In this document: in pieces, positions 51,189 through 59,645 of the stretch
Numbering within the stretch: position 1 is the stretch's first letter
Layout: each line of letters opens with the position of its first letter
Source: Cupriavidus basilensis
GTDB taxonomy: Bacteria; Pseudomonadota; Gammaproteobacteria; Burkholderiales; Burkholderiaceae
NCBI RefSeq assembly: GCF_008801925.2
Contig: NZ_CP062804.1
Coordinates: 62,001-126,000, forward strand
DNA: 64,000 nt
Direction: 5' to 3'
Notes under the pieces: model-generated
Databases searched by the model: none
What the model was told of the DNA's origin: nothing
The model's input: the letters and a program-made list of their open reading frames with translations, nothing else
Program-made: the position numbers and the translations under genes

Positions 51189-51973
51189 GCTTGCTCCTTG
51201 GCGGCGCCGCCGGTACGCCGCCACAGGAAGGTGGCGAGATGCTCGACAGGCAGCGGCGCGCCCTGGTGCCTGGCCGCGTGCCCGATATTGAGCAGGCAGC
51301 CGCAGTCGGCCGAGACCAGCCGGTCGCAGCCGGTGGCGCAGGCCGAAGTGATCTTGTCCTGCACCATCGCGCCGGAGATGTCGGGATGCTTGAGCGAGAA
51401 GGTGCCGCCAAAGCCGCAGCATTCCGATTCGCGCTGATGTTCGGCACGTGTGACGCCGGGCAGGACGTCGACCAGTGCCACGCCATGGTCGCGCGTACCC
51501 ATTTCTCGACGGGCGGCGCAGGAGGTGTGCAGCACCACGGTTTCGGGCGGCTGGCCGGCAACGCCGCTCACGTCGAAGCGGACTTTCAACACGTGCAGCA
51601 GGAATTCGCTCAGCTCGTACACGCGCTCGGCCAGCAGGGCGGCCTTGGGCCCGGCCACGGGGTCCTGCGCGAACAGCTGCGGCCAGTGGTGCCGCATCAT
51701 CCCGGCGCAAGAGCCAGAGGGCACGATCACCGGCCACGGCTCGGCGAACAGATCCAGCTGGGCCAGCGCCACCGCCCGGGCCTGTTCCGGGTTGCCGCTG
51801 CTATAGGCAGGCTGTCCGCAGCAGCTTTGCCCACGGGGGAAGTGCACGGTCAGGCCCTCTCGCTCCAGCAGCCGCACGGCGTCCAGGCCGGCTTGCGGCA
51901 CGAACATGTCGACCAGGCAGGTGGCGAACAGGTAGACCTGTGCCGGGGCAGGGGGATAGCGCCTTTGCTTCAT
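51185..51973 (-). CDS. lutA: L-lactate utilisation protein LutA (CCG-domain)
   Basis: A 262-residue protein with two cysteine-rich CCG domains: SCCGQPAYSSGN around residue 50-60, and SECCGFGGTFSLKHPDIS after residue 190. Both resemble GlpC/heterodisulfide-reductase cysteine motifs. It is the first gene of the lut operon, divergent from the GntR regulator across an LldR-type operator. Its products oxidise L-lactate to pyruvate, feeding electrons to quinone. Confidence 0.95.
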   Translation of the reverse strand: MKQRRYPPAPAQVYLFATCLVDMFVPQAGLDAVRLLEREGLTVHFPRGQSCCGQPAYSSGNPEQARAVALAQLDLFAEPWPVIVPSGSCAGMMRHHWPQLFAQDPVAGPKAALLAERVYELSEFLLHVLKVRFDVSGVAGQPPETVVLHTSCAARREMGTRDHGVALVDVLPGVTRAEHQRESECCGFGGTFSLKHPDISGAMVQDKITSACATGCDRLVSADCGCLLNIGHAARHQGAPLPVEHLATFLWRRTGGAAKEQA

Positions 51974-52063
51974 GTCTCGCTCCGTGGGTGCGGCCGCCTG
52001 GCTGTGGGGCTCAGGGCTGGCCGTTGTTTGAGCGCATAATTCCGCGAGACGCGCGCCAGTTCA

Positions 52064-52080
52064 AATTGGTTGGACCAGTT
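52064..52080. promoter_or_regulatory. LldR/FadR-type GntR operator
   Basis: AATTGGT-TGG-ACCAGTT, an inverted repeat of the TGGTnnnACCA class bound by lactate regulators of the GntR/FCD family. It lies in the divergent lutA/regulator region, 91 bases upstream of lutA and 32 upstream of the regulator. Confidence 0.75.
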
Positions 52081-52111
52081 GGGCGTGGCGAACGGTTTTC
52101 GGAGCGAGTGG

Positions 52112-52837
52112 ATGGCGGCGGGCAGGCAGGCGCGCGGGCGCGTGGAAGAGGTAATGCGGAAACTGGAAACGGCGATGCTGGACGGCACCTGGCCGGCTGG
52201 CGCCCGCCTGCCCGCGGAGCGGCTCCTGGCCGAGCAATATGGCGTGGCGCGCAACACCATCCGCGAGGCTATCCAGCGGCTGGCGGCGCGGGGCTTGCTG
52301 CAAAGCCGGCAGGGCGCCGGGGTGTTCGTCACCGAGCAGCTGCGCACCGGCTTTGCCTCGCCATGGCGCCAGCTGGTAGCGGACCACCCGGTGCTGCGCG
52401 ACGATATCCTGGAGTTTCGCCGGGTGCTGGAGGGCGCTACGGCTTACTTTGCCGCAATGCGCGCGGATGCCGCGGATCTCAAGCGCATCCGCGGCCTGCT
52501 CCGCGCGCTGGAAGCCGCCCGCCAGCAAGACGACAAGGCCGCCGAGGCCGAGGCGGACGCCAAGCTGCATGAGGCCATTGCCCAGGCCTCGCACAACACC
52601 ATGTTCCTGCACCTGCATACCAGCGTGATCGGCATGTTGCGCGAACACATCACCATCAACGGCACGGGCCTGCGGGTGCAGGACGAGGATGCCTCCGCGC
52701 TATTGCTGCTGCAGCATCGCACGCTGTGCGAGGCCATCTGCGCGCGCCGCCCGGAGGAGGCGCGCACCGCCATGCAGACGCACATCGACTTTGTGCGCAG
52801 CCGGGTTGAGCCGCAAGGAGACGGGGAAAGCGCCTGA
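52112..52837 (+). CDS. GntR/FadR-family lactate regulator, LldR-like
   Basis: A 241-residue FCD-subfamily GntR repressor. I start it at the ATG at 52112 (MAAGRQARGRVEEVM), because the alternative TTG at 52070 would put the operator inside the coding region. The HTH is AEQYGVARNTIREAIQRLAARGLLQSRQGAGVFV by position; an all-helical FCD ligand domain follows with metal-binding His residues expected in KLHEAIAQASHN. It probably represses lutACB and lldP until L-lactate binds. Confidence 0.9.
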   Translation: MAAGRQARGRVEEVMRKLETAMLDGTWPAGARLPAERLLAEQYGVARNTIREAIQRLAARGLLQSRQGAGVFVTEQLRTGFASPWRQLVADHPVLRDDILEFRRVLEGATAYFAAMRADAADLKRIRGLLRALEAARQQDDKAAEAEADAKLHEAIAQASHNTMFLHLHTSVIGMLREHITINGTGLRVQDEDASALLLLQHRTLCEAICARRPEEARTAMQTHIDFVRSRVEPQGDGESA

Positions 52838-52899
52838 AGCCGGGTATCGGATCGGTGGGCCGGATTGGCGGGAATTGGTCCTACCGGTGGCGCCGTGCG

Positions 52900-53937
52900 T
52901 CAGATCAGGCCCTTGTTGGACAGCTCGCGCTTGAGATAGGCGTAGTAGATCGGCCCGGCAATCACGCCGGCGACGCCGTACAGCGACTCCATCAGCAGCA
53001 TGACCGTGAGCAGTTCCCAGGCGGCGGCATTGATGCGCGCGCCGATGATGCGTGCGTTGAGGAAGTACTCGAACTTGTGGATCACCACCAGGTACAACAG
53101 CGAGGCGATCGCCATGGGCAGCGAGACCGACAGCGAGGCCACCACGATGCCTGTGTTCGACACCAGGTTGCCCAGTACCGGCAGCAGCCCGACCAGGAAC
53201 GTGAGGGCGACCAGCGTCTTGGCCAGCGGCAGGTGCACGCCAAACAGCGGCAGCACCACCAGCAGGTAGATCGCGGTGAGCACGGTGTTGATCAGCGAGA
53301 TCTGCACCTGGGCGAAGATGAACTGCGAGAACGCCAGCTGCAGGTTGCGGGCACGTTCCACCAGCGCCGAGGCCAGCGGCCGGCGGTTGGGCTTGGAGAT
53401 GGCGCGATACAGCGCGACCATCGCGCCGATCACCAGGCCGATCAGGATATGCGCGAGGCTGCGCAGCACCTCGGTGCCGAACTTCTGCGCCATCTGCGCG
53501 TGCTCGCGCAGCCAGGCAATGAGGGCGTTGGCCAGCTCATCCACGCCGCGCGGCAGCGCGTCGCTGACCCAGACCGGCAACTGGGCACGGGACTTGTCCA
53601 TGATGTCGGCGGTGCGGATCAGCAGGGTGTCGAGCGTATTGCCGTCGCCGCTGACAAAGCGCACCAGCGCCCAGCCCCCAAGCGTGAGCCCCAGCAAGGT
53701 GACAGCGGAGAGGATCGCCACCGCCAGGGCATCGTGGCGCTGGTGCAGGCGCACCAGCTTGGGCGCCAGCACGTCCACCAGCGAGTACAGCAGCAGGCCC
53801 GCCATGAGCGCCGCCACCAGGTTGGCCTGCATCACCGTCCAGAGCGCCAGGGCGGTCAGGATATAGGCGGCAGTCGTGACATTGAACCACTTTGCATCCG
53901 GCAAGCGGGGTATGCGTGGCGGATCGGGTTGATTCAT
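52900..53937 (-). CDS. AI-2E-type (PerM) family permease
   Basis: A 345-residue membrane protein with about eight helices, including the long duplicate segments LVVLPLFGVHLPLAKTLVALTFLVGLLPVLGNLVSN by position that typify the AI-2E transporter family. The start at 53937 has GGAG seven bases upstream. Members export autoinducer-2 or act as Na+/H+ antiporters; the cargo here is unknown. It stands alone, convergent with the GntR gene and divergent from eutB. Confidence 0.85.
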   Translation of the reverse strand: MNQPDPPRIPRLPDAKWFNVTTAAYILTALALWTVMQANLVAALMAGLLLYSLVDVLAPKLVRLHQRHDALAVAILSAVTLLGLTLGGWALVRFVSGDGNTLDTLLIRTADIMDKSRAQLPVWVSDALPRGVDELANALIAWLREHAQMAQKFGTEVLRSLAHILIGLVIGAMVALYRAISKPNRRPLASALVERARNLQLAFSQFIFAQVQISLINTVLTAIYLLVVLPLFGVHLPLAKTLVALTFLVGLLPVLGNLVSNTGIVVASLSVSLPMAIASLLYLVVIHKFEYFLNARIIGARINAAAWELLTVMLLMESLYGVAGVIAGPIYYAYLKRELSNKGLI

Positions 53938-54118
53938 CAAGTCTCCTGCGTTGAGGGGCCGCGCCGTCTGGTGAACGGCCGGGCGTCTGTGCATTGTACG
54001 GCGCTCGATTGTCCGATGGGCGGACGGCGAAGGCAAGCGCCCGGGCGGCGACAATGTGCGCCCGTGGTTGCTATGATCGGGCTGTTCGCGCGCCCGCCAG
54101 CTGACCGAGACAGATCCC

Positions 54119-55501
54119 ATGACCTTTGCCCACACCGTAGCCTCGCGGCGGCATCTCTTTGCCGATCTCAAGACCCTGCTGGCCAAGGCCAGCCCGGCGC
54201 GCTCGGGCGACTACCTGGCCGGGCTGGCGGCTGCCAGCGAGGAGGAGCGCATGGCCGCGCGCATGGCGCTGGCCGAGGTGCCGCTGGCGCACTTCCTGGC
54301 CGAGGCGCTGGTGCCCTATGAGGACGACGAGGTCACGCGCCTGATCATCGACAGCCATGACGCCCGGGTCTTTCACGAGATCGCGTCCTTCACCGTGGGC
54401 GACTTGCGCAACTGGCTGCTGCTGCATGAGACCGACGCCGCGACGCTGGCGCGCGTGGCGCCGGGCATCACGCCGGAGATGGCGGCCGCGGTGAGCAAGC
54501 TGATGCGCAACCAGGACCTGATCGCGGTGGCGCGCAAGTGCCGCGTGGTCACGCGCTTTCGCAGCACCATCGGCCTGCCCGGCCGGCTCTCGGTACGGCT
54601 GCAGCCCAACCATCCCACCGACGATGCCCGCGGCATTGCCGCCTCGATGATCGATGGCCTGCTCTACGGCTGCGGCGATGCCACCATCGGCATCAACCCC
54701 GCCACCGACAACCTCGGCGCCATCGTCACGCTGCTGCGGCTGGTCGACGACCTGCGCTGCCGCTTCGATGTGCCCACGCAGTCCTGCGTGCTCACCCACG
54801 TCACCAACACGCTGCGCGCCATCGAGCAGGGCGCGCCGGTGGACCTGGTGTTCCAGTCGGTGGCCGGCAGCGAGCGCGCCAACGCCGGCTTTGGCATCAG
54901 CCTCGCGCTGCTGCGCGAGGCGCATGACGCCGCGCAAGGCCTGGCGCGCGGCACGGTGGGCAACAACGTGATGTATTTCGAGACCGGGCAGGGCAGCGCG
55001 CTGTCAGCCAACGCGCACCACGGTGTGGACCAGCAGACCATGGAGGCACGCGCCTATGCGGTGGCGCGCGCGTTCTCGCCGCTGCTGGTCAATACCGTGG
55101 TGGGCTTTATCGGCCCCGAGTACCTGTACGATGGCAAGCAGATCATCCGCGCCGGGCTGGAAGACCATTTCTGCGGCAAGCTGCTCGGCGTGCCGATGGG
55201 CTGCGATGTCTGCTACACCAACCACGCCGAGGCCGACCAGGATGACATGGACACGCTGCTGACGCTGTTCGGCGTGGCCGGCATCAACTTCATCATGGGT
55301 GTGCCCGGCGCCGACGACATCATGCTGAACTACCAGAGCACCTCGTTCCACGACGCGCTCTACCTGCGCGACACGCTCGGCCTGCGCCCCGCGCCCGAGT
55401 TCGAGGACTGGCTGCAGCGCATGGGCATCCTGGGCGCGGATGGCCGGCTGCTGGAGCTGGCTGAGCGCCAGCCGCTGCTGCAACTCGCGCACGGCCTGTA
55501 A
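54119..55501 (+). CDS. eutB: Ethanolamine ammonia-lyase large subunit
   Basis: A 460-residue EutB, the TIM-barrel subunit of adenosylcobalamin-dependent ethanolamine ammonia-lyase, which converts ethanolamine to acetaldehyde and ammonia. Recognisable parts are CRVVTRFRSTIGLPGRLSVRLQPNHPTDD, LIYGCGDATIGINPATDN (here LLYGCGDATIG), ETGQGSALSANAHHGVDQQTMEARAYAVAR and VGFIGPEYLYDGKQIIRAGLEDHF by position. It is followed 47 bases later by eutC. No reactivase, microcompartment or permease gene is in the window. Confidence 0.95.
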   Translation: MTFAHTVASRRHLFADLKTLLAKASPARSGDYLAGLAAASEEERMAARMALAEVPLAHFLAEALVPYEDDEVTRLIIDSHDARVFHEIASFTVGDLRNWLLLHETDAATLARVAPGITPEMAAAVSKLMRNQDLIAVARKCRVVTRFRSTIGLPGRLSVRLQPNHPTDDARGIAASMIDGLLYGCGDATIGINPATDNLGAIVTLLRLVDDLRCRFDVPTQSCVLTHVTNTLRAIEQGAPVDLVFQSVAGSERANAGFGISLALLREAHDAAQGLARGTVGNNVMYFETGQGSALSANAHHGVDQQTMEARAYAVARAFSPLLVNTVVGFIGPEYLYDGKQIIRAGLEDHFCGKLLGVPMGCDVCYTNHAEADQDDMDTLLTLFGVAGINFIMGVPGADDIMLNYQSTSFHDALYLRDTLGLRPAPEFEDWLQRMGILGADGRLLELAERQPLLQLAHGL

Positions 55502-55548
55502 CGCGTCATGGCCAGCCAACGTTTTCCCGCCCGCACGAGGCCCGCGTC

Positions 55549-56337
55549 ATGCGCCAGAAGCTGATCCACGACAACCCCTGGCAGCGCCTGCGGCAGTTCA
55601 CCGTGGCGCGGATTGCACTGGGCCGCTGCGGCAACAGCCAGACGACGGAAGCCGTGCTTGCGTTCGGCCTGGCGCATGCGCAGGCGCGCGATGCGGTGCA
55701 TGCGCCGCTGGCGCGCGCCGCCATTGAACAGGCATTGCGCAATGCCGGCTTCGACACCGTGGCCGCACACAGTGCCGCACCGGATCGGCAGCGCTACCTG
55801 CGCCGCCCGGACCTTGGCCGCCAGCTCGACGACGCCAGCCGCGCGCTGCTGGCGCAGGCGCGCCCTGCCGAGCCGCCCGACGTCGTCTTCGTGGTGGCCG
55901 ACGGCCTGTCCGCGCTGGCGGCGCAGCGCCACGGCGTGCCCTTGCTGCTGGCCGTGCGCGAGCGCCTGCCGGGCTGGCGCATCGGCCCCGTGGTGGTGGC
56001 CGAGCAAGCCCGCGTGGCGCTCGGTGACGAAGCCGCGCAGCTTCTCGGCGCGCGCCAGGTGGTGATGCTGATCGGCGAGCGCCCCGGGCTGAGCTCGCCC
56101 GACAGCCTCGGCGTCTACCTCACGCACGACCCGCGCCCCGGCCGCACCGACGCCGAGCGCAACTGCATCTCCAACGTGCGCCCCGAAGGGCTGTCCTATG
56201 CGCAGGCCGCGGCCAAGCTGGCCTTCCTGCTGCGCGGGGCGCTGGCGCTCGGGCGCAGTGGCGTGGATTTAAAGGACGACAGCGAGCACGGGGTGTTGCC
56301 GGAGCCATCGGCGCAGCAAGGACCGTTGGGGAACTGA
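55549..56337 (+). CDS. eutC: Ethanolamine ammonia-lyase small subunit
   Basis: A 262-residue EutC, the smaller subunit that completes the cobalamin-binding site. It contains PWQRLRQFTVARIALGRCGNSQTT, VFVVADGLSALAAQRHGVPLL, MLIGERPGLSSPDSLGVYLTHDPRPGRTDAERNCISNVRPEGLSYAQAA by position. The length fits the short beta-proteobacterial form. It is followed by the higBA operon after a 54-base gap. Confidence 0.95.
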   Translation: MRQKLIHDNPWQRLRQFTVARIALGRCGNSQTTEAVLAFGLAHAQARDAVHAPLARAAIEQALRNAGFDTVAAHSAAPDRQRYLRRPDLGRQLDDASRALLAQARPAEPPDVVFVVADGLSALAAQRHGVPLLLAVRERLPGWRIGPVVVAEQARVALGDEAAQLLGARQVVMLIGERPGLSSPDSLGVYLTHDPRPGRTDAERNCISNVRPEGLSYAQAAAKLAFLLRGALALGRSGVDLKDDSEHGVLPEPSAQQGPLGN

Positions 56338-56359
56338 CTAGCCATCGCGGATGTCCTAC

Positions 56360-56377
56360 TCGTTTATCGGTAAACGA
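56360..56377. promoter_or_regulatory. higBA operator overlapping the promoter
   Basis: TCGTTTA-TCGG-TAAACGA, a perfect 7-bp inverted repeat, immediately precedes a perfect TATAAT (56380-56385), 12 bases before the higB start codon. This is where a HigA antitoxin would autorepress its operon. Confidence 0.75.
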
Positions 56378-56391
56378 TATATAATTCCGCC

Positions 56392-56670
56392 ATGATCCAG
56401 TCGTTCAAATGCGAAGACACTGCAGCGTTGTTCTCAGGCCGGCGCGTTCCGCGATTCGCCAATATCAGGGCAGCGGCAGAACGCAAGCTGGAGATGCTTG
56501 CGGTTGCTGCCTCGCTCGACTTCCTGCGGTCCCCGCCTGGCAACCGGCTCGAAGTGCTGGGAGGCGACCGCAAAGGGCAGCACAGCATTCGCATCAACGA
56601 TCGGTGGCGAGTGTGCTTCGTTTGGACGCCCGATGGCCCGCAGGCCGTCGAGATCGTGGACTATCACTGA
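56392..56670 (+). CDS. higB: HigB-type (RelE-superfamily) toxin
   Basis: A 92-residue toxin of the plasmid-maintenance-killer / HigB family. It includes FKCEDTAALFSGRRVPRF, PPGNRLEVLGGDRKGQHSIRINDRWRVCFVW by position, and ends VEIVDYH with the C-terminal His expected for ribosome-dependent mRNA cleavage. Toxin-first order is typical of hig modules. The antitoxin starts directly after its stop. Confidence 0.9.
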   Translation: MIQSFKCEDTAALFSGRRVPRFANIRAAAERKLEMLAVAASLDFLRSPPGNRLEVLGGDRKGQHSIRINDRWRVCFVWTPDGPQAVEIVDYH

Positions 56671-56997
56671 ATGGAGATCACCATGGCCCGCTTCCATAAC
56701 GGCATGCGACCGGTCCATCCCGGCGAAATCCTCCGCGAGGAGTTTCTCGTCCCGCTTGGCATGAGCGCCAATGCGCTCGCCGTGGCGCTGCATGTCACCG
56801 CGGCTCGCATCAACGACATCGTGCGCGAGCGCCGGGGCATTACGCCGGACACTGCCATGCGGCTGGCTCGCTACTTTGGCGGCGACGCCGAGTCCTGGCT
56901 CAACCTGCAGCAGTCTTATGACCTGAAAGTGGCTCAGCGCGAACACGGCAAGGAGATCGCGGCCCAGATCGCGCCACGCGACCTGGAAGCGGCCTGA
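56671..56997 (+). CDS. higA: HigA-type antitoxin, XRE HTH
   Basis: A 108-residue antitoxin (104 if started at the MARFHNG methionine). HPGEILREEFLVPLGMSANALAVALHVTAARINDIVRERRGIT by position is the standard HigA helix-turn-helix, followed by ARYFGGDAESWLNLQQSYDL. It neutralises HigB and represses the operon through the palindrome upstream. Confidence 0.92.
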   Translation: MEITMARFHNGMRPVHPGEILREEFLVPLGMSANALAVALHVTAARINDIVRERRGITPDTAMRLARYFGGDAESWLNLQQSYDLKVAQREHGKEIAAQIAPRDLEAA

Positions 56998-57006
56998 TGA
57001 CATTTT

Positions 57007-57023
57007 CCCGCCTTTCAGGCGGG
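57007..57023 (+). terminator. Terminator after higBA
   Basis: CCCGCC-TTTCA-GGCGGG followed by CTTCTT, ten bases after the higA stop and 14 bases before the end of the convergent oxidase gene. Confidence 0.55.
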
Positions 57024-57036
57024 CTTCTTGCCGCGC

Positions 57037-58453
57037 TCACGCAAGATCAAACACCCGCCCCGGGCTCAGGATGTTGTGCGGGTCCAGCGAGCGCTTGAGC
57101 AAGCGCATCAATCCCAGTTCCTCCGGCGAGCGCGAGCAGTGCAGGTAGGGCTTCTTGTGAAAGCCGATGCCGTGCTCGGCGGAGACGCTGCCCTTGAATT
57201 CCTGCACCACGCCGTACATCACGTCGGAAATCTCATGCTCGGGGAAGTCGTGGTCGGTGGCGCCGGGCAGGTACACGCTGACGTGCAGGTTGCTGTCGCC
57301 CACATGGCCGAAATTGACCGGTTCGGCATGCGGCCACACCGCCAGGAGGCGCGCGCGCAGCGTTTCGGCGAATTCGCCGATGCTGCCGATCGGCAGGCTG
57401 ACGTCATAGGCCGCATTGGGCGACCACATCACCGGGAATTCGGCCACCGCATCGCGCAGTTGCCAGAAGCTCTGCGCTTCCTTGTGGCTGGATGCGATCG
57501 CCGCGTCCTGGATCAGGCCGGTTTCCATCGCGGATTCCAGCATGCCTTCGAAGACCGGCGCGTCCTGCGCGGCGTCGTTGCCCTGCAGGTCGAGCAGCAC
57601 GTAGAAAGGATGGCCGGCGGGCAGCGGCGCGCGCACGCCGGGCACGCGCGTGGTTACCAGCCCGTAGAAATCCGCCCACATGACTTCAAAGGCTGACAGC
57701 CGCCCCGAGAGCTTGCGCTGCGCATGGCGCAGCAGGCGCACCACGTCATCGTAGGTTTCGAGCGCGCACAGCGCCGTTTGCGTGGCGCTGGGCAGCGGTG
57801 CCAGGCGCAGCACGGCGCGGGTGATCACGCCCAGGGTGCCTTCGCTGCCGATAAAGAGCTGGCGCACGTCGTAGCCGGCATTGTTCTTTTGCATCTTGTT
57901 GAGCGACGACACCACCGTGCCATCGGCCAGCACGGCTTCCAGCCCCAGTACCTGGTCGCGCATCATGCCGTAGCGGATCACGCGGTTGCCGCCCGCGTTG
58001 GTGGCGATATTACCGCCGATCTGGCAGCTGCCGCGCGCGCCCAGGTCCACCGCCAGCAGCCAGCCGGCCGCGCGCGCCGCTTCCTGCGCCGCCTGCAGCG
58101 TGGTGCCGGCCATCACGGTCATGGTGCCGGCCTGCGCATCGATCTCTTCCACGCCGCGCATGCGCTCCAGCGAAAGCACCAGCTGTGGCGGCGCCGGCCA
58201 GGCCGGTCAACCCGCCTTGCGGCACCACGGGCTGGCGCAGCCGGTGGCATAGCGCCAGCACGGCGGCCACATCTTCCGTATTGCGCGGGCGCACCACCGC
58301 CAGCGGCGGCACCGCGCCGAGCGGCGCATACCAGTCCTTGCGAAAGCGGGTTTCGATGGCGTCGCCGGTTTGCAGCCCGGGCGCGTCCAGCAGCGTGGCG
58401 AGTTCCCTGAGCAGGGCGGAAGACGAGGCGGGTTGGGGAGCGAGGCTTGCCAT
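57037..58453 (-). pseudogene. FAD-linked oxidase (GlcD/D-lactate dehydrogenase type), frameshifted
   Basis: Two reading frames together encode one FAD-binding-4 / FAD-oxidase-C protein. From MASLAPQPASS (58453) the first frame runs through VVRPRNTEDVAAVLALCHRL and VPQGGLTGLAGAAT, then loses homology near 58190. The second frame picks up at LVLSLERMRGVEEID and continues to FGHVGDSNLHV, VSAEHGIGFHKK and the end. Family members have several residues between GLxGxA and LSLERM that are missing here. This suggests a small out-of-frame deletion rather than a single-base error. The intact enzyme would oxidise a 2-hydroxyacid such as D-lactate or glycolate. It may be inactive. Confidence 0.8.
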
Positions 58454-58557
58454 ATGCGGTGTGTGTGAAGGAGAAGGGGGCAAATGCTATGGGAGGATGG
58501 GCATAGCGTTAAGGGCCAATCGGGCCGGTGACGATGGCACCATCGCCGCAATGGGGC

Positions 58558-59589
58558 TCATTGCGCCATGAACGCCGAGATCGCCTGGGCCAGGAAGGCG
58601 CAATCGGCCGGGATGTTGTGCGGGTTCCCGGCCCGGTGCCCGTAGTCCGAGGGAATCGGCCGCAGCGTGGCGGTGCGGGCTCCGGTGAGCTTGCCGATTT
58701 CCGCGGCGTTGTCCTGGGCCTGGAAGTAAGCATCGGTCTGGCCGGGCATCAGCAGCACGTGCGCCCGGATCGCCGCCAGCGCGCGGTCCAGGTCGCCGCC
58801 GAAGGCGTCGCAGCGGCTGATATCGCCGTTCTGCCACGTCCACAGTTGCGCCAGCAGGTCGTTGGCGTCACGGCGCGAGAAGTTGACGTCCCAGGTCTTC
58901 GCCAGGAAATCCTCCAGCGAGGCAAAGCCCGATTGCCGCCACAGCTCGTCGCGGTAGAACGCATGCGACAGCGCCCAGCCGGCATACACGCGGCCCATGG
59001 CGCGGTACCCCGCGCGCGGGGCCTCGGTGAAGCGTCCATCCTTGAATGCCGGATCGGCAGTGAGCGCGGCCCTGACGCCTTCGAGGAAGACCTGGTTGAA
59101 CGGCGAGCATCGCGCGCTGCCGCAGACCACGGCGATCCGCTCGACCATGTCCGCATGGCAGGCGCCCCAGTGGTAGGCCTGCATGCCGCCCATCGACCAG
59201 CCGTACACCAGGGCGATCTTCTCGATGCCGAACACTTCCTGCAGCAGCCTGCGCTGCACTGCCACGGCGTCGTGGTAGGTCACGCAGGGGTAGGCGCCAG
59301 GCGCGAACCGTGCCGCGGCATTCGACGGCGACGCCGACAGGCCGTTGCCGAACAGGTTAGGGATGATGACGAAGTAGCGTTCCGGGTCCAGCACGCCGCC
59401 CGGTGCGACCAGCCATTCGGTGTCGTAGTGCTGCGCGCTGAACGAGGTCGGGTAGACGATCACGTTGTCCTTGCGGGCGTTGAGCGTGCCGAAGGTCTTG
59501 TAGGCCAGCGCCATGCCGGGGAAGGCCTGGCCGGATTGCAGCGTCACGGTGCCTGCATCGAACAGCGCGTAGTCTTTGTCGACGGTCAT
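58558..59589 (-). CDS. Alpha/beta hydrolase of the MetX-like family
   Basis: A 343-residue hydrolase/acyltransferase resembling homoserine O-acetyltransferase. It includes ALAYKTFGTLNARKDNVIVYPTSFSA by position, a nucleophile elbow GWSMGGMQAYHWG, the acid in LMPGQTDAYF, and the His region IPSDYGHRAGNPHN. True MetX enzymes usually carry different substrate-binding residues; this shorter form is often a hydrolase of unknown substrate. It lies immediately upstream of the broken oxidase on the same strand. Confidence 0.8.
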   Translation of the reverse strand: MTVDKDYALFDAGTVTLQSGQAFPGMALAYKTFGTLNARKDNVIVYPTSFSAQHYDTEWLVAPGGVLDPERYFVIIPNLFGNGLSASPSNAAARFAPGAYPCVTYHDAVAVQRRLLQEVFGIEKIALVYGWSMGGMQAYHWGACHADMVERIAVVCGSARCSPFNQVFLEGVRAALTADPAFKDGRFTEAPRAGYRAMGRVYAGWALSHAFYRDELWRQSGFASLEDFLAKTWDVNFSRRDANDLLAQLWTWQNGDISRCDAFGGDLDRALAAIRAHVLLMPGQTDAYFQAQDNAAEIGKLTGARTATLRPIPSDYGHRAGNPHNIPADCAFLAQAISAFMAQ

Positions 59590-59645
59590 GTCAGCAGCTC
59601 CAGGTAGGGATGCCGGCTATTGTGCCCGCACTCGCATCAACACAC

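Noticed and set aside
50482..51561. Upstream extension of lutB to 849 residues
   Set aside because: It lies over lutC and lutA in another frame; lutB homology begins at MSTPTTTQAG.
52070..52111. TTG start giving a longer GntR regulator
   Set aside because: The codon is inside the predicted operator, and the added 14 residues are not part of the winged-helix domain.
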